From the NCBI GenBank assembly GCA_914767885.1, contig CAJZBQ010000043.1, positions 620,001 to 684,000 on the forward strand: DNA of 64,000 nucleotides, written 5' to 3'. Below, in pieces: positions 22,701 to 34,800 of the stretch (position 1 is the first letter of the stretch; every line of letters begins with the position of its first letter). Origin of the DNA: Blepharisma stoltei. Lineage: Eukaryota; Ciliophora; Heterotrichea; Heterotrichida; Blepharismidae. The notes under the pieces were generated by a model that saw only the letters and a list, made by a program, of their open reading frames with translations, was not told the origin of the DNA and did not search any database. The translations under genes and the position numbers were made by a program.

Positions 22701-24495
22701 TTATACAGATGATTTAGTGTCTCAATTAGCCTCTAATTGCACTGAAATTTGTGGGGATGGAAGAAATATGGGACAAGCTCAATGTGACGATGGAAATAAT
22801 AAAAATGGAGACGGCTGCTCTGAGAATTGTACAATAGAAACTGGGTGAACTTGCTCTGGAGGCAGTATAAGCTCTCCTGATATATGTAAAGATATAACTC
22901 CTCCTTTACCATTTCTTGCATATTTATTCGAAAATGGTTCAGGCTATCTTCTTGCGTTATCATTCTCAGAAAAAGTAAATATAACATCTGATTTATCAGA
23001 AAATATTAAAATTACAATTGATGGGATAAAAATGTTTTCTTGGGCTATTTCATTAGAAAAATCAATTTATGAAGTCGCCTTAAATTTATATGAAAGCGTA
23101 GAAAGTGGGACAGGTGTGGAAATCAACTTTATTAATCCTAGTGAAATCGCTGATACGAGCGGTAATCAAATGAAAGAGAAAAAAGTAAAATCAATTTTGA
23201 TTGCTCCATTCACATACAAAACTGCAGAAGCTATGAAAACTTCTATTACAACTGTAGCCATGGTTGCTGCTGCAGGAGCGGCTGCAGGATCTATATTTAC
23301 AGGATCTTTTAATTTACAAGCATTTTGGAGTATGCTCGAAATGATGCAGATACAAAATTATTTGATATTTTTATCTCCGCAATACCCTAATAACCTTATC
23401 ACATATCTTCGTACCTTAAGTATAGCAAATGGAAACTTTTTGCCTAATCCTTTTCAACTGTATTTAGTAAAAAATGACCCGTTTCCTGATCCTTCAAAAA
23501 AGTTTGCAGATGAAAATTTTAATACAGATTTCCTTATGAACGCTGGTCAGTTTGTAGCAGTATGGGCTATTATTTTGACTGGGCTCTCAATTTGTATAAT
23601 TTTATATAAAATAAGACCAAGCTTATCAATAATAAGATGGCTAAAAAGCTCCTTTTTCTATGCTATTTTACTCAGAACTGGAATCGAGTCATTTTTAGAA
23701 ATCACACTTTCAGTCCTTCTGCAATTAAGAGAATGCTCACAGCCAAACCAAGATATTGGCTATCTTTCATTGATTTTGACCTTTTTAACCATACTTTACC
23801 TGATCTCTACTTTTGCTCTTATAGTTTGGCAAGTATCGTTAAAGCCTAAAGGACTGCTTGGGACAAAGTTGCATGAAAGAAGATTTGGAGTATTTTATCA
23901 AGGATTTAAAAGAGATTCTAAACTAAAAGCTTCTTTCTTGCTATTCCAAAATATCCGCAGAGTCCTATTTCTTATTTTTTGTGTGTTTTTATATGAGCAC
24001 ACAACTGTTCAAGTTTTATTATCAGCCTCCTTATCATTAACCTATACAATTTTATTAATTGCACTGAGACCATACGAGCAGAGATATTTAGGGAATTTTT
24101 TAAATATAATCTGTGAAATTTTATATTTTGCTGCTCATTGCCTAATACTAAAATTTTTAGATAATCACATATCTGATGATTCTAAAACAAATCTTGGCTG
24201 GGCAATAATTGCACTCTTGAGTACTTCTTTATTACTCCATATACTATGCCTCTTTATAGTTCAGATCACAAATTTACTACAAGGAGTCAAACAACTTAAA
24301 GATTGATTTCTTCAAAACTTTGCAAATAAGTTTTTAAAAGTCAAGAGAAGAATAATAATGAATGAAATAGAATCTAGTGACCTGAATATAGAATTAAGTA
24401 AAGAAGAAACCTATGAAGAAAAAGATTCAAGAACTCACCCTGATGGCAATTTTCTAAATATTGATACTAGTGGGGGGCAGCTATTCATAGGATAA
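19733..24495 (+). CDS. paralogue 3: LamG / Cys-rich / multi-pass membrane surface protein
   Basis: Predicted 1542 aa. The signal peptide is MAVCVFLLVFLSQTASSS. LamG-like modules contain FGISLWVKI, YADFRFYPGN and DFTIEIWSL...EWALYSVSLTYDD. CHPSCNGC, furin-like repeats with CSWICSRAGTCNLCYDD, CGDGRNMGQAQCDDGN, TPPLPFLAYL and about eight membrane helices (RTGIESFLEITLSVLL; FLIFCVFLYEH) follow. Three 15-nt introns lie at 19975-19989, 20111-20125 and 21141-21155. One 89-bp IES (21677) must go. The sum is exactly 1543 codons, ending in TAA. Its first half is very close to paralogue 4 and its second half to paralogue 5, which suggests recombination within the array. Confidence 0.87.
21677..21765. 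mobile_element. 89-bp IES in paralogue 3
   Basis: TAT at 21677-21679 and 21766-21768. The insert is very AT-rich. Removal gives FGSMLYFEKISLRILKRD, aligning with FGFEMFDEKISLHILRRD of paralogue 4, which lacks the insert. Confidence 0.78.
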
Positions 24496-25784
24496 GATTC
24501 TAGAATAGCATTTTCAAGATAAAAATAATTAATTTTTGTCTTATTAATATAATTCTTAAAAGATCCCTAAGCGTATTTACAATAAATTAGTCTAAGGCTT
24601 CATAAATCAGCGCTGCAAGGTCATTATAATACCAACCTTATACTTTTGTATGCTATTCCATCATCTATTTATTTTGCAGTGATCCAATGATTTCTCCTTT
24701 TATAGTGATTTTTCATCAGCTGAGAAACAGGCAAGATTCTTGATGTACATGGGCAGAGTTTTTCTCCGTGCCACAGGGTATAATGCTTGGAATATAGGTT
24801 TTCTCCAGATATAGAGTTGGGAAAGGGAAAAGTTGGGCCGTCATTTTCTCTAGATTAGGAACATCCTACTGGAATAGGAGATCTTGAAGACAGCAGGTGC
24901 CTAAGGCGATACTTGGAGTTTTATCTCGAACTTCAGCCCAAAGAGATAAGACGCCCTGGACTCAAGCCAGGTTGAACCAGCAAGAATGAGGAAGTCGATG
25001 CCTAGCTATGGTGGATGAGCTTTAATATGAATGAAAATCCTCTAGCTGACTTTAAATACAATGTGCATTAATTAATTTCTAAATTTTAGCAGTTTTCATA
25101 TTCTCTAAGCAATAGTTATCTTTTCGCTTTTCTCTTTCTGTTGTCATCACTTGACTCCTTTTATTATTAGGAAAAATCCGCCAAAAAATCACTTAAGTCA
25201 CAAAGGGAGGAGAAATTAAATAAAATTAAGATGAAAGAAGAAGAGAAAGGCCTGAAGACAAGATAGAATCAAAAGAATAGGAGGAATTTGAATAAGAGAA
25301 GAATTTGAGAGGATGTAGAATCAGAGAAAGGATAGGAGAGAAAAAGACAAAAGAAAAGGAGAAAATCAGCATTACGCTGGCCAATGGCTTTTGCCGTTAA
25401 TTAGGTAGCCCTTAATCCTAAAATTATCTCAGCTTGATGCGTTAGCTTAAATATTGTATAACTCTTTAAAGTTATCGACTCGGAAATATTTATGTTGAAT
25501 TTTTATATTGCATTGCATGTTAAACTTTATATCTAAAAAATTTAAATGGCTTGCACTCATGCAATCTTTTATTCTCAGTTTGTCTTCACTCTCCACATCA
25601 TCTGTGGGTATCTCTAAAGACAGACTGAAAATTATTTAAATTGAGGACAAGCCTCCCTTATCTTATTGACTTATATTAAATGTCTCTCATATACTTTTAA
25701 CATTTATGAACTTCAGATTTTGATAGCCTCATGCTAGTTTTTCTCTAATTATTTATAAATATATAGATATAATCATTAAATATA
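24496..25784. other. spacer between paralogues 3 and 4, with GC-rich and purine-rich stretches
   Basis: About 24760-25020 is GC-richer and resembles the retroposon-like insertions elsewhere, but I found no clear target duplication. About 25200-25370 is strongly purine-biased on the + strand (GAAAGAAGAAGAGAAAGG-like runs). From 25450 on, the DNA is a duplicate of the region upstream of paralogue 3. No gene is supported. Confidence 0.5.
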
Positions 25785-28700
25785 ATGGCTGTATGCATAT
25801 TTCTTTTTGCCTTTTTCTCTCAAACTGCATCGAGTTCTGATATCATATCAATATTTCCACCGTATTACTCTCAGTATTACTCTGTGCATTTTGATAGATT
25901 TAATAATGAAACAGCAATGCAGCTTACAGATGCAGTTTTAGGAGGAGAAGAAAAGCATACAACTTTTGGAATCTCTTTATGGGTCAAAATAATAGATCCT
26001 AGAAAGAGTGGCGGCATTTTTTGACTGGAATATGGAAAGTAATTATAATTTAGAGAAAATTTTTTGCAATTTCCTTGTATTTTTTATGCTTGAAAAAGTT
26101 CAACAACTTCCTATTTATATCTATCGGTCACGAATGAAGATGAAAGATTATCTCTTCTTATTGTAAGCAATATTTAGACTCCTTCTGATAATTGGGTATT
26201 TATAGCTTTCTCAGCAAGCTACGAAAAAAAATTATTATTGTTTTATTGTAATAATTTAGGAACTGAATCTTTCAATTCAGGAATTTTGGAAAAGGAAGTG
26301 ATTTTATCAAATGCGGTTTTATTATTTGGAATACAGAATTTCATTGGTAGGATAGGTGACTTTAAGGTTCATAACAATATATTTAATGAGATTTCAGACT
26401 GAAGTTTGCAATACTCAACTTCATGCGTAGAGGTCAGCTGTACAAGCTTGTTTCCAATTATAGAGTATGGAAAATGTGACCGATCATGTGAATCTCAACC
26501 CGAAACATTTTTGCCAATATTTCAGCCAACTTTATATTCAAAGACTCCTTATATGACTATATATAAATATTCATACTTTTATAACCCATGAAAGGAATGC
26601 AATGACTTTTCAGTCACAGGATGGCTTCAAGTGTCAGCATGTCAAAATAGATCGGAAACTATTTTAGAAATTTCTAATAATGGCCAAAGCATAATTATTG
26701 AAGTAAAATTAAAGAGCAGTAGCCTTTTAGCTCACTGTGATGTTTTAGAAGCGACAATTTACAGCTTTGAAAATAAAACTGATGATTCAGTTCAACTTAT
26801 TTCTTCAAATTATATTGGAAATTGGTTCTTTTTTGCTATAACTTTAAATTCCACTGCGAAGTTATTTACGCTCTATTCTCAAAATAGTATTAGTGCTCCA
26901 TCTGCCTCTTTTCCCTTAATTTCTTCGTCAATTACTTATGATTACTCTGTACTACCATTAGTATCGTTCAGCTGGATTGTTATTGGAGGAAATCACCAAG
27001 AGGTTTATCCAGGGAATTATGCAGATTTTAGATTTTATCCTGATAATGCTATTGATAATACTTTAATGCAATATAACAACAATATATTCAGCGCTGCTAC
27101 TTATCTTGATCCTCATTGCACTTTATGAGAGTCAATATGGTATTGCAAAGCATGCGAGATCGGGTATTTTGTTAAAAATGGAATATGCAATAGTAATTTA
27201 TAAGTAGAATGCCACCCTTCATGCGATGGCTGCAGCTCTGATGACACAGAAGCTAATTGTTTGGCCTGCGCAAGTGGGTATTATGCCCAGCCAGGCCATC
27301 CTTCATTGTGCTTTAATTATTGTCCATTAGGCTTTGTAAAGGATTCTTATCTTAACCAATGTGCAGGTATTCAAGGAGTTATTGCCAACATAAATTTTGA
27401 CAACAATCTATCAGGTGATTTTATTTCTTCTTACGTTTATATAAAATTTGGAGAATTATCTGATGAGTATTATCCAAAATTCAATTTTTGAGATCCCTTG
27501 CCTGCCAACAAAAGAGGGATATTTATTCACTTTAGATCAGTAGAAATAATCTCCCAGTCTCCTACTCAAGAAGATAGGCTATTTAGTTCTGATTTTACTA
27601 TTGAAATTTGATCGTTAGTTAATAATCCTGGAGCTTTATTTCATGCGACTCACTTCAACAAGCATAATTACTATGGCTACGATCTAGGCTCTCTATGAAC
27701 TTTATATTTTGGCTTTGAAATGTTTGATGAAAAAATTTCTCTTCACATATTAAGGCGTGATGGAAGTCAAGAGAGAGTAATCTCACCATTGGAAAGCTCT
27801 TCGGAATGGGCTTTGTATTCTGTTTCTCTTACTTATGATGATATTACCAAGTCTACTAAAATATTATTTGTCATCAATAAAAATTCTTATACGGCTATTG
27901 TGTCAAGTCACTATAAAGAGATACCTGGAATGATTCATAAAATTGGAAATTTGAATGGAAATTCATTTATAGGGTTTTTGTATAGCTTGGCAATGCATAA
28001 TTATGGGAAAACTTATAATGAAATTTTGCCAAGTTTAGGGACTTGTGATTCGTGCAGCGCTTGCCCAGGGATTTTGAAGTCTTGCTTGCCTACTTGTGGT
28101 GAAACTGAATATGTAGATGAGAATGGAAACTGCCAAAAGTGTCCAAGTGAATGCTCATGAATATGCTCAAGGGCTGGGACTTGCAATCTTTGCTACGACG
28201 ATTTATGCTATAAATGCACTAAATATGAAATTGGGGCTTGCACACAGTGTGTTGAGAATGCAGTTCTTAGCAGTGGACAGTGTGAGTGCCAAAGTGGATA
28301 TATAAAGCAAGGATCTCAATGTGTAGAAAAATGCAGCGATGGGTTTTATCTTGATTCTGGTTCTCAATCATGTCTCAGCTGCCCAGAAAATTGTCTAAAA
28401 TGCATGGATCAAAACAGTTGCATGATTTGCAAATCTGGCTTTTTTCCACAACATGGTAAATGTGAATGTGCAGCCGGATATTTTGCTGATTCTTCAAATA
28501 ACTGCTTAAAATGTGGCGCTTCATGCTTAACTTGCTCAATTAGATCTTCAAATTGTACATCTTGCCCTTTAGAAGCACCGATTATTTACAGTAATAATAA
28601 ATGCTATCCTTGCGATATATTTGAAGGCTATTCTAAAAATCAAGGGATTACGATTTCAGACTTTACAGAAGATTTATTTGAAAAATTATCTAAAAACTGT

Positions 28701-30921
28701 GCCGAAATCTGCGGAGATGGAAAAAATATGGGACAAGCTGAATGTGATGATGGAAATAGAAATAATGGCGATGGCTGCTCTTCTAACTGTTTAATAGAAT
28801 TTGGATGAAATTGCTTTGGGGGGAATGCAACTTTTCCTGACAGCTGTAAAGATGAAACCCCTCCTTCACCAATTCTTACATATTTAAGTCAAAATGATAG
28901 AGGGTATCTTCTTACTTTATCATTCAGTGAAGCTGTCACTTTTGGAGCCGAGATATCAGAAATAATTGAAATAGAAATTGCTGGAATTATTAATTTCGAT
29001 TGGTCTATATCTTTAGACGACTCTATATATATAATAGCATTGGAAATTTATGAAAATGTAGACAGTAAAATGAATGTCACTGTAAATTTTATAGATCCAA
29101 GCGCTATTGTGGATATGCGTGGATTGGAAATGAAAGAAAGGCTGGTGAAAACAAATTTGATGCACTCCTTTGCATGTGAATAAATAAAATTTTAACGTTG
29201 ACAGAAATTGGTCTCCGAGGAGCACTCCCTATTGAGCAAGTAGAATACATCTAGATAAAGCTAAAACAGGCCTCTCCCTTTTTAATAAGCCTTCAGGCTT
29301 GAGGACTGGAGGCTTTCCTGTCTCTGCCAATAGGCTAGACAGATTTTCCCTACCACATAGCCTTCCCTTGTCGGGGAACTCTACAGATGGTGGCTCTACC
29401 TTTGAATTGGTCCCTTGGACAGATATTTCAGATCGGAAATCAAAAATGGCGACCTTCCCTTTCCCTCTTTTGTCTCGTGAGTGATTAAGGCTAGTATTTT
29501 TTGGAGCCAAGACGGCAAAGCTTAGTCAATTTGCCCGCTTATAGCTAATCTATAGTTTCCGGCTATAACTTAACTTAACTTTGTATATGAATCAGGAAAT
29601 TTAATTGAAAAAGCCATAGATATGATAGCCATATCTGCAGTTGTGGCATCGTCAGTTGGGTCAGCATTCTCAGGCTATTTTGTCAAAAATTTTGATAATC
29701 AAGCATTATGAAGCATGATAGAAATGATGCAGATGCAATACTTTTTAATATTTTTATCACCAAAATATCCTGGCAATCTTTTATCTTATATAAGTACGCT
29801 TAGTATATCAAACGGAAGTTTCTTGCCTAATCCATTTCAATGACTTTTAGCAGGGAATATTATTATTTCTGACACTCCTGAGAGCTATCCTAAAGACTTA
29901 TTTATTGGACAATTTTTATTACTCTGATTGGCTACAATAATTGGACTTCCAACTTCTTTGCTCTTATTCAAGCTCTATCCAAGAGTTTCTATAGTAAGAT
30001 GGCTCAGAAAGTCTTATTTATTTTCAATCCTATTAAGAGTAGGAATTTTTTCATTTTTAGAAATCACTCTTTTAGTCTTTCTCAAATGAAGAGAAGCTTT
30101 AGAACAAGACCAAGATATAAACTATATTTCTTTGATACTAGGCATTATAGGAACACTTTATATTGTTTTAACTTTTGCACTTATTATTTGGCAAGTTGCA
30201 TTAAAATCTGAAGAGAAGCTAACCGAAAAGCTACATCTAAAAAGACTTGGGACATTATATGAGGCATTCAAAAATAGCTCAAAGACAGCAGCGTCATTTA
30301 TTTTATTCCAAAACATTCGCAGAGTATTCTTTATTGCTTTTTGTGTATTTCTATATGGCTATCCAACTCTTCAAGTAGCACTTTCAGCTCTCTTATCATT
30401 GATATACATAGCTTCTTTACTGCCCCCACCGTGAGCGAACAAAACCATTGGAAAAATCCTATATTTTTGCCCAAAAGCCCACTATCCTCAATTTTACAAA
30501 TTTGAATTTTTTTTAAATTTTGACGGTTATATTATTAACTATTTAAAATAATAAATTAAACCCCTCCATGAAAATAAATTTTTTAAGTTCTTTCACGGAG
30601 GATTGGGAGTTAGTGATATTAAAACCATTTAAAGCAAAAGTATTAGGAAATCATCTACACATAGCTAGTGAAGCATTGCATTTTTCAGCACATTGCTTAA
30701 TGTTTAAGCTTTTAGATCATAATTTGTCTAGCAATAACAGGAAAAATTTTGGATGGATTATTACGACTTTACTATGCCTATCTTTATTGCTTCATGCAGT
30801 AGCACTCTTTACTAGCCAAATTAATAAAATAGCCCAAGTTCTTAAACAACTAAAAGAAAAATTGACAGAGACTTCGTCAAGCGAGCCTGATCCCCAAGAT
30901 GAATTAAAATTAAATAGTTAA
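25785..30921 (+). CDS. paralogue 4: LamG / Cys-rich / multi-pass membrane surface protein
   Basis: Predicted 1495 aa, starting MAVCIFLFAFFSQTASSS. Up to about 28340 it is a near-copy of paralogue 3, with the same 15-nt introns (26039-26053, 26163-26177, 27193-27207). After that (furin-like repeats, CGDGKNMGQAECDDGN, TPPSPILTYL, membrane region) it diverges. The loop before the second membrane helix is shortened: the usual DPFPDPP...NTDF(L/I)MN segment is replaced by IIISDTPESYPKD. Excision of a retroposon-like insert (29182-29579) and a MITE (30417) leaves exactly 1496 codons. TGA encodes Trp many times, for example NFWDPLPANK. Confidence 0.85.
29169..29592 (+). mobile_element. GC-rich retroposon-like IES in paralogue 4
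   Basis: A 398-bp insert (29182-29579) lies between 13-bp imperfect repeats TTTGCATGTGAAT and TTTGTATATGAAT. The head region contains ACGTTGACAGAAATTGG, shared with the elements at 48522 and 58545. The tail is CTTAACTTAACT. Collapsing the repeats joins HSFACE to SGNLIEKAIDM in frame. Confidence 0.75.
30417..30609. mobile_element. 193-bp MITE IES in paralogue 4
   Basis: TTA at 30417-30419 and 30610-30612. The ends are CTGCCCCCACCGTGAGCGAA and TTCACGGAGGATTGGGAG. Excision joins IASL to VILKPFKAKVLGN, the conserved site also hit in paralogue 1, where a different IES lies a few codons away. Confidence 0.85.
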
Positions 30922-31875
30922 TTTTTTTCTCATCATCCTAGCTTGTCAAATAAAAATAAAAGCTAATTTTTCATTTTGTCTGCTTAAAATATTAAATAAC
31001 AAATTTAGTAACCATACTGTAATTAACGATCAAATTTAAATAGAAATCGGGGTATATTAGAGATTTATTTATAAGATGCTCAAGTATAATGATGATACTA
31101 AAATCAAAAATTAATCATGATTTTTAAATAATTTGAAAAATTAACTGGGTTTAGTTATTATTAGAAATTTTTTTAGAATGAATTTCAAATGAGTGACTAA
31201 AATATATTTTAATATTCAGAGAGTTTTTATAATTTCGTCTTTTTATTATAACTCCCCCCCCCTCCGTGAGTGAACAAAAAATTTTGTTCACTCACGGAGG
31301 GGGGGAGTAAGTAATATTTAAAAATAATATACTTTATTTTAATTATTTTTTGATTGTGTCAATTAATTCTTATTTAAATATTTAGGAGAAGCATCTTAAT
31401 TAAGGATATTTTAGAAAATACCAATAAATTACAATATCTTGATTATAAGCTATTGTGTATAAATAACTAAATGCTATATGACTTTTCTTGGTATAAATGT
31501 TTTCTTTGTTAGAAAAGAATCAATTAATCTATCATTCAAAATAAATCTTTTATAGCCATTCCTTCTTTGGATTAGACTTGATTGATGTCAGGAGGAGTCA
31601 GATGGGCAGTTAAAGAACCAATATTTGTTAGCAACGTCAACTCCCAGATGACAATCTAAAATAACAAGAGGATTTGCCATATAGGAGTTGACTTTGCCAA
31701 CAAACGTTGGATCGTCAATCCTCCATGTGAGATCGGGAGATATCAGCTAAGCCCGATCCAAAGCAGGGATTAGGCTTTAGAAGAATAATTAACTTTAATA
31801 TTAAAATTATTTTTTCTCCCTAAAATGGTTGAGTGTTGCAATTTTTAAATGTTGAAATAATATCTATTTACACTA
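30922..31875. other. spacer between paralogues 4 and 5
   Basis: AT-rich DNA without a supported gene. It contains a 59-bp hairpin MITE (31249-31307) and an inverted repeat with arms 31618-31644 and 31684-31710 around GCAACGTCAACTCC, which looks like a remnant of another palindromic element. Confidence 0.55.
31249..31307. mobile_element. 59-bp minimal hairpin MITE
   Basis: Between TAA repeats (31249-31251, 31308-31310) lies an almost perfect palindrome whose arms read CTCCGTGAGTGAACAAAA with C-runs outside. It consists of little more than the two termini of the larger MITEs fused together. Confidence 0.82.
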
Positions 31876-34800
31876 ATGAATATATGGACTTTTACTCTTT
31901 TCTCGCTCTCTACAATTCTTTTAAGTGCTAGCGTTTTGGAAATATTTCCAAAACAATGCTCGCAGTATTTTTATGATAACTTAAAGTCAAAAGAAGGGGT
32001 GACCCGGAATTTAGTACGCTGTACTAAATTCCGTACTTTTTTTACCGTCAAAATGACTGAGAAAAAAAAAAATGTACTTTTTTTTTACGGAAAAAAATAC
32101 ATCATAAAATTTTTGTACTTTTTCTAGGATGGGGTAAAATAGTACATAGGTTTTAGAAAACCATCAAAACGGGGGTAAAAACGTACACATGGCAAAAAAC
32201 TCGTTAATAGAGGCAGGTACAAATAAGCTAAGAAAATAGAATAATTAAATTAAATAAAAGTGTATAATGTTGTATATTTTCTTAAATATAATAATAAATA
32301 TGAATAGATTAAAAGAACTGTGCAGTGTCTTAGACAATATATATTTGTTTTGATTGTATTTTTTTTTTAAAAAAATATTAGTAAACAAGTTCACTATAAT
32401 TTTTGTATATAATTGTATCGATAACGATCTATTATTCAAAATCATTCATAATAAGACTAAAGTATTATAATCGCGAAGTAATATCTAATAGCATGATTAA
32501 ATGTTTAAAGGTATGCACGGAATGCATAGCTACAGTTTATTTTAAAAAACTTAAAAACTTACGTAAAAAAGTACAAAAATTTTTTTGTACTAAAAATTCC
32601 AGTAAAAAAGTACATGTACTTTTTTGTACTAAAAATTTCAGTAAAAAAGTACATGTATTTTTTTTTTTTATACGGAAAAAAAGTACATGCTTAAAAAAAT
32701 CAATTAAAAAAATAGTACCTATTAAAAATTAATAAATTATGGAAAAATAATTTAAATAATATTTTTAAATAAAACATATGAGAACGCATTTTCTATGTTC
32801 TACTGTATATGAGTTCATAAATATTATTTATCTATTACGTTTTTATTAGCTTTATTCCAGCTTCATTTGATTCATTTGGACTACGCTTAAAACCCTTGCT
32901 TGGTAAAAATTTTTTAAACAAGTAATTTTTTATTGATTAAGTGGCTTCTTGCATTTGCAGCAGCAGTATTCAGTCTCCTCCTTCGTTTGCTTACAGATTC
33001 AGAAGTTTCCCAGTAATAACTACATGCAAACTTTGAATTCATTCCTCTGGAGATTCTTAAACAAGCCTGCATTTTTATTTTTTGCTAATATGAGCTATAG
33101 GAAGGACTTTTCTGCTTTTATTAATTGAGTCAGTTGCAGCAAAACTAAGGCTGAAGATAGAAGTGAAGAGTTCAATGCTTGAATACCAGCGTCAAAAAAT
33201 AATAATATCTCTGTGGATTTTCTGGGAGATTTTTAATTAGTTTATGCGAAACTCTATTTCCATAATAATTGTCAATAAAATAGTTGGCGCTGAATATTTC
33301 TAAATTGTAAAATATATTTAGCATACGACTTATGTCTTGGAATCTCCTAGATTTTTTATGACTCAGATATTACCAAATTTTGCAAAGAGGGACTATAGAT
33401 CAATAATCCTTATGCTTGGGAGCTTTTATTAGATCCATCATAACTATATCCCAATCCATTTTTCAAGTTCTTGAGCAGTTACTGACACCATATACTTTTT
33501 TACTTTTTGAAAGAGCTTCTGCATAAACATTCACTTCTTGATTATTTCAATAATAAATTCTTTCTTTGAAAAAATGGCCCTAAATAAATTCAATGGTGTA
33601 ATTTGATTTGATCAATGAGATTTGGATATTGATCCAATTGGAGGCGTATTATCTTTTCTATTGAATTCGTATATTTCACTTCAATTCTCAGAAGAAATTT
33701 CATCTTCAGAAGCTTCAAATTTATCACGTAAGTAAGCTGCTCCTAATGAACTACTTGATGAATCTTCTGCTTCAATTTGTTCTAATTTTTCACTCTGCAT
33801 ATATTTATTTTATTATAGATTTAAAAAATTAAGGAAGTGTTTTTATAGTAGTATTCTTCAGTAGTATTTTTCAGTAGTATTGGCTAATTGTGATGTTAAA
33901 TCATATACAGTAGAACATAGAAAATGCGTTCTCATATGTTTTATTTAAATATTATTTAAATTATTTTTCCATAATTTATTAATTTTTAATAGGTACTATT
34001 TTTTTAATTGATTTTTTTAAGCATGTACTTTTTTCCGTATAAAAAAAAATACATGTACTTTTTTACTGAAAAAATTTTTAGTACAAAAAAGTACATGTAC
34101 TTTTTTACTGGAATTTTTAGTACAAAAAAATTTTGTACTTTTTTACGTAAGTTTTTAAGTTTTTTAAAATAAACTGTAGCTATGCATTCCGTGCATACCT
34201 TTAAACATTTAATCATGCTATTAGATATTACTTCGCGATTATAATACTTTAGTCTTATTATGAATGATTTTGAATAATAGATCGTTATCGATACAATATA
34301 TACAAAAATTATAGTGAACTTGTTTACTAATATTTTTTTTTAAAAAAAAAATACAATCAAAACAAATATATATTGTCTAAGACACTGCACAGTTCTTTTA
34401 ATCTATTCATATTTATTATTATATTTAAGAAAATATACAACATTATACACTTTTATTTAATTTAATTATTCTATTTTCTTAGCTTATTTGTACCTGCCTC
34501 TATTAACGAGTTTTTTTGCCATGTGTACTTTTTTACCCCCGTTTTGATGGTTTTCTAAAACCTATGTACTATTTTACCCCATCCTAGAAAAAGTACAAAA
34601 ATTTTATGATGTATTTTTTTCCGTAAAAAAAAAGTACATTTTTTTTTTCTCAGTCATTTTGACGGTAAAAAAAAGTACGGAATTTAGTACAGCGTACTAA
34701 ATTCCGGGCCACCCCAAAAGAAGTCTTACTTCCAGAGGCAGTTTTAAGAGAAGAAAATCATGGGACTTTTAGTATTTCTTTGTGAATGAAATTAATTGAT

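Noticed and set aside
32403-34216. Open frames in the two arms of the 2.7-kb element (starting MIKCLKVCTECIATVY)
   Set aside because: They are the same inverted-repeat sequence read twice, with low-complexity Lys/Phe/Val content from GTACTTTTTT repeats and no domain.
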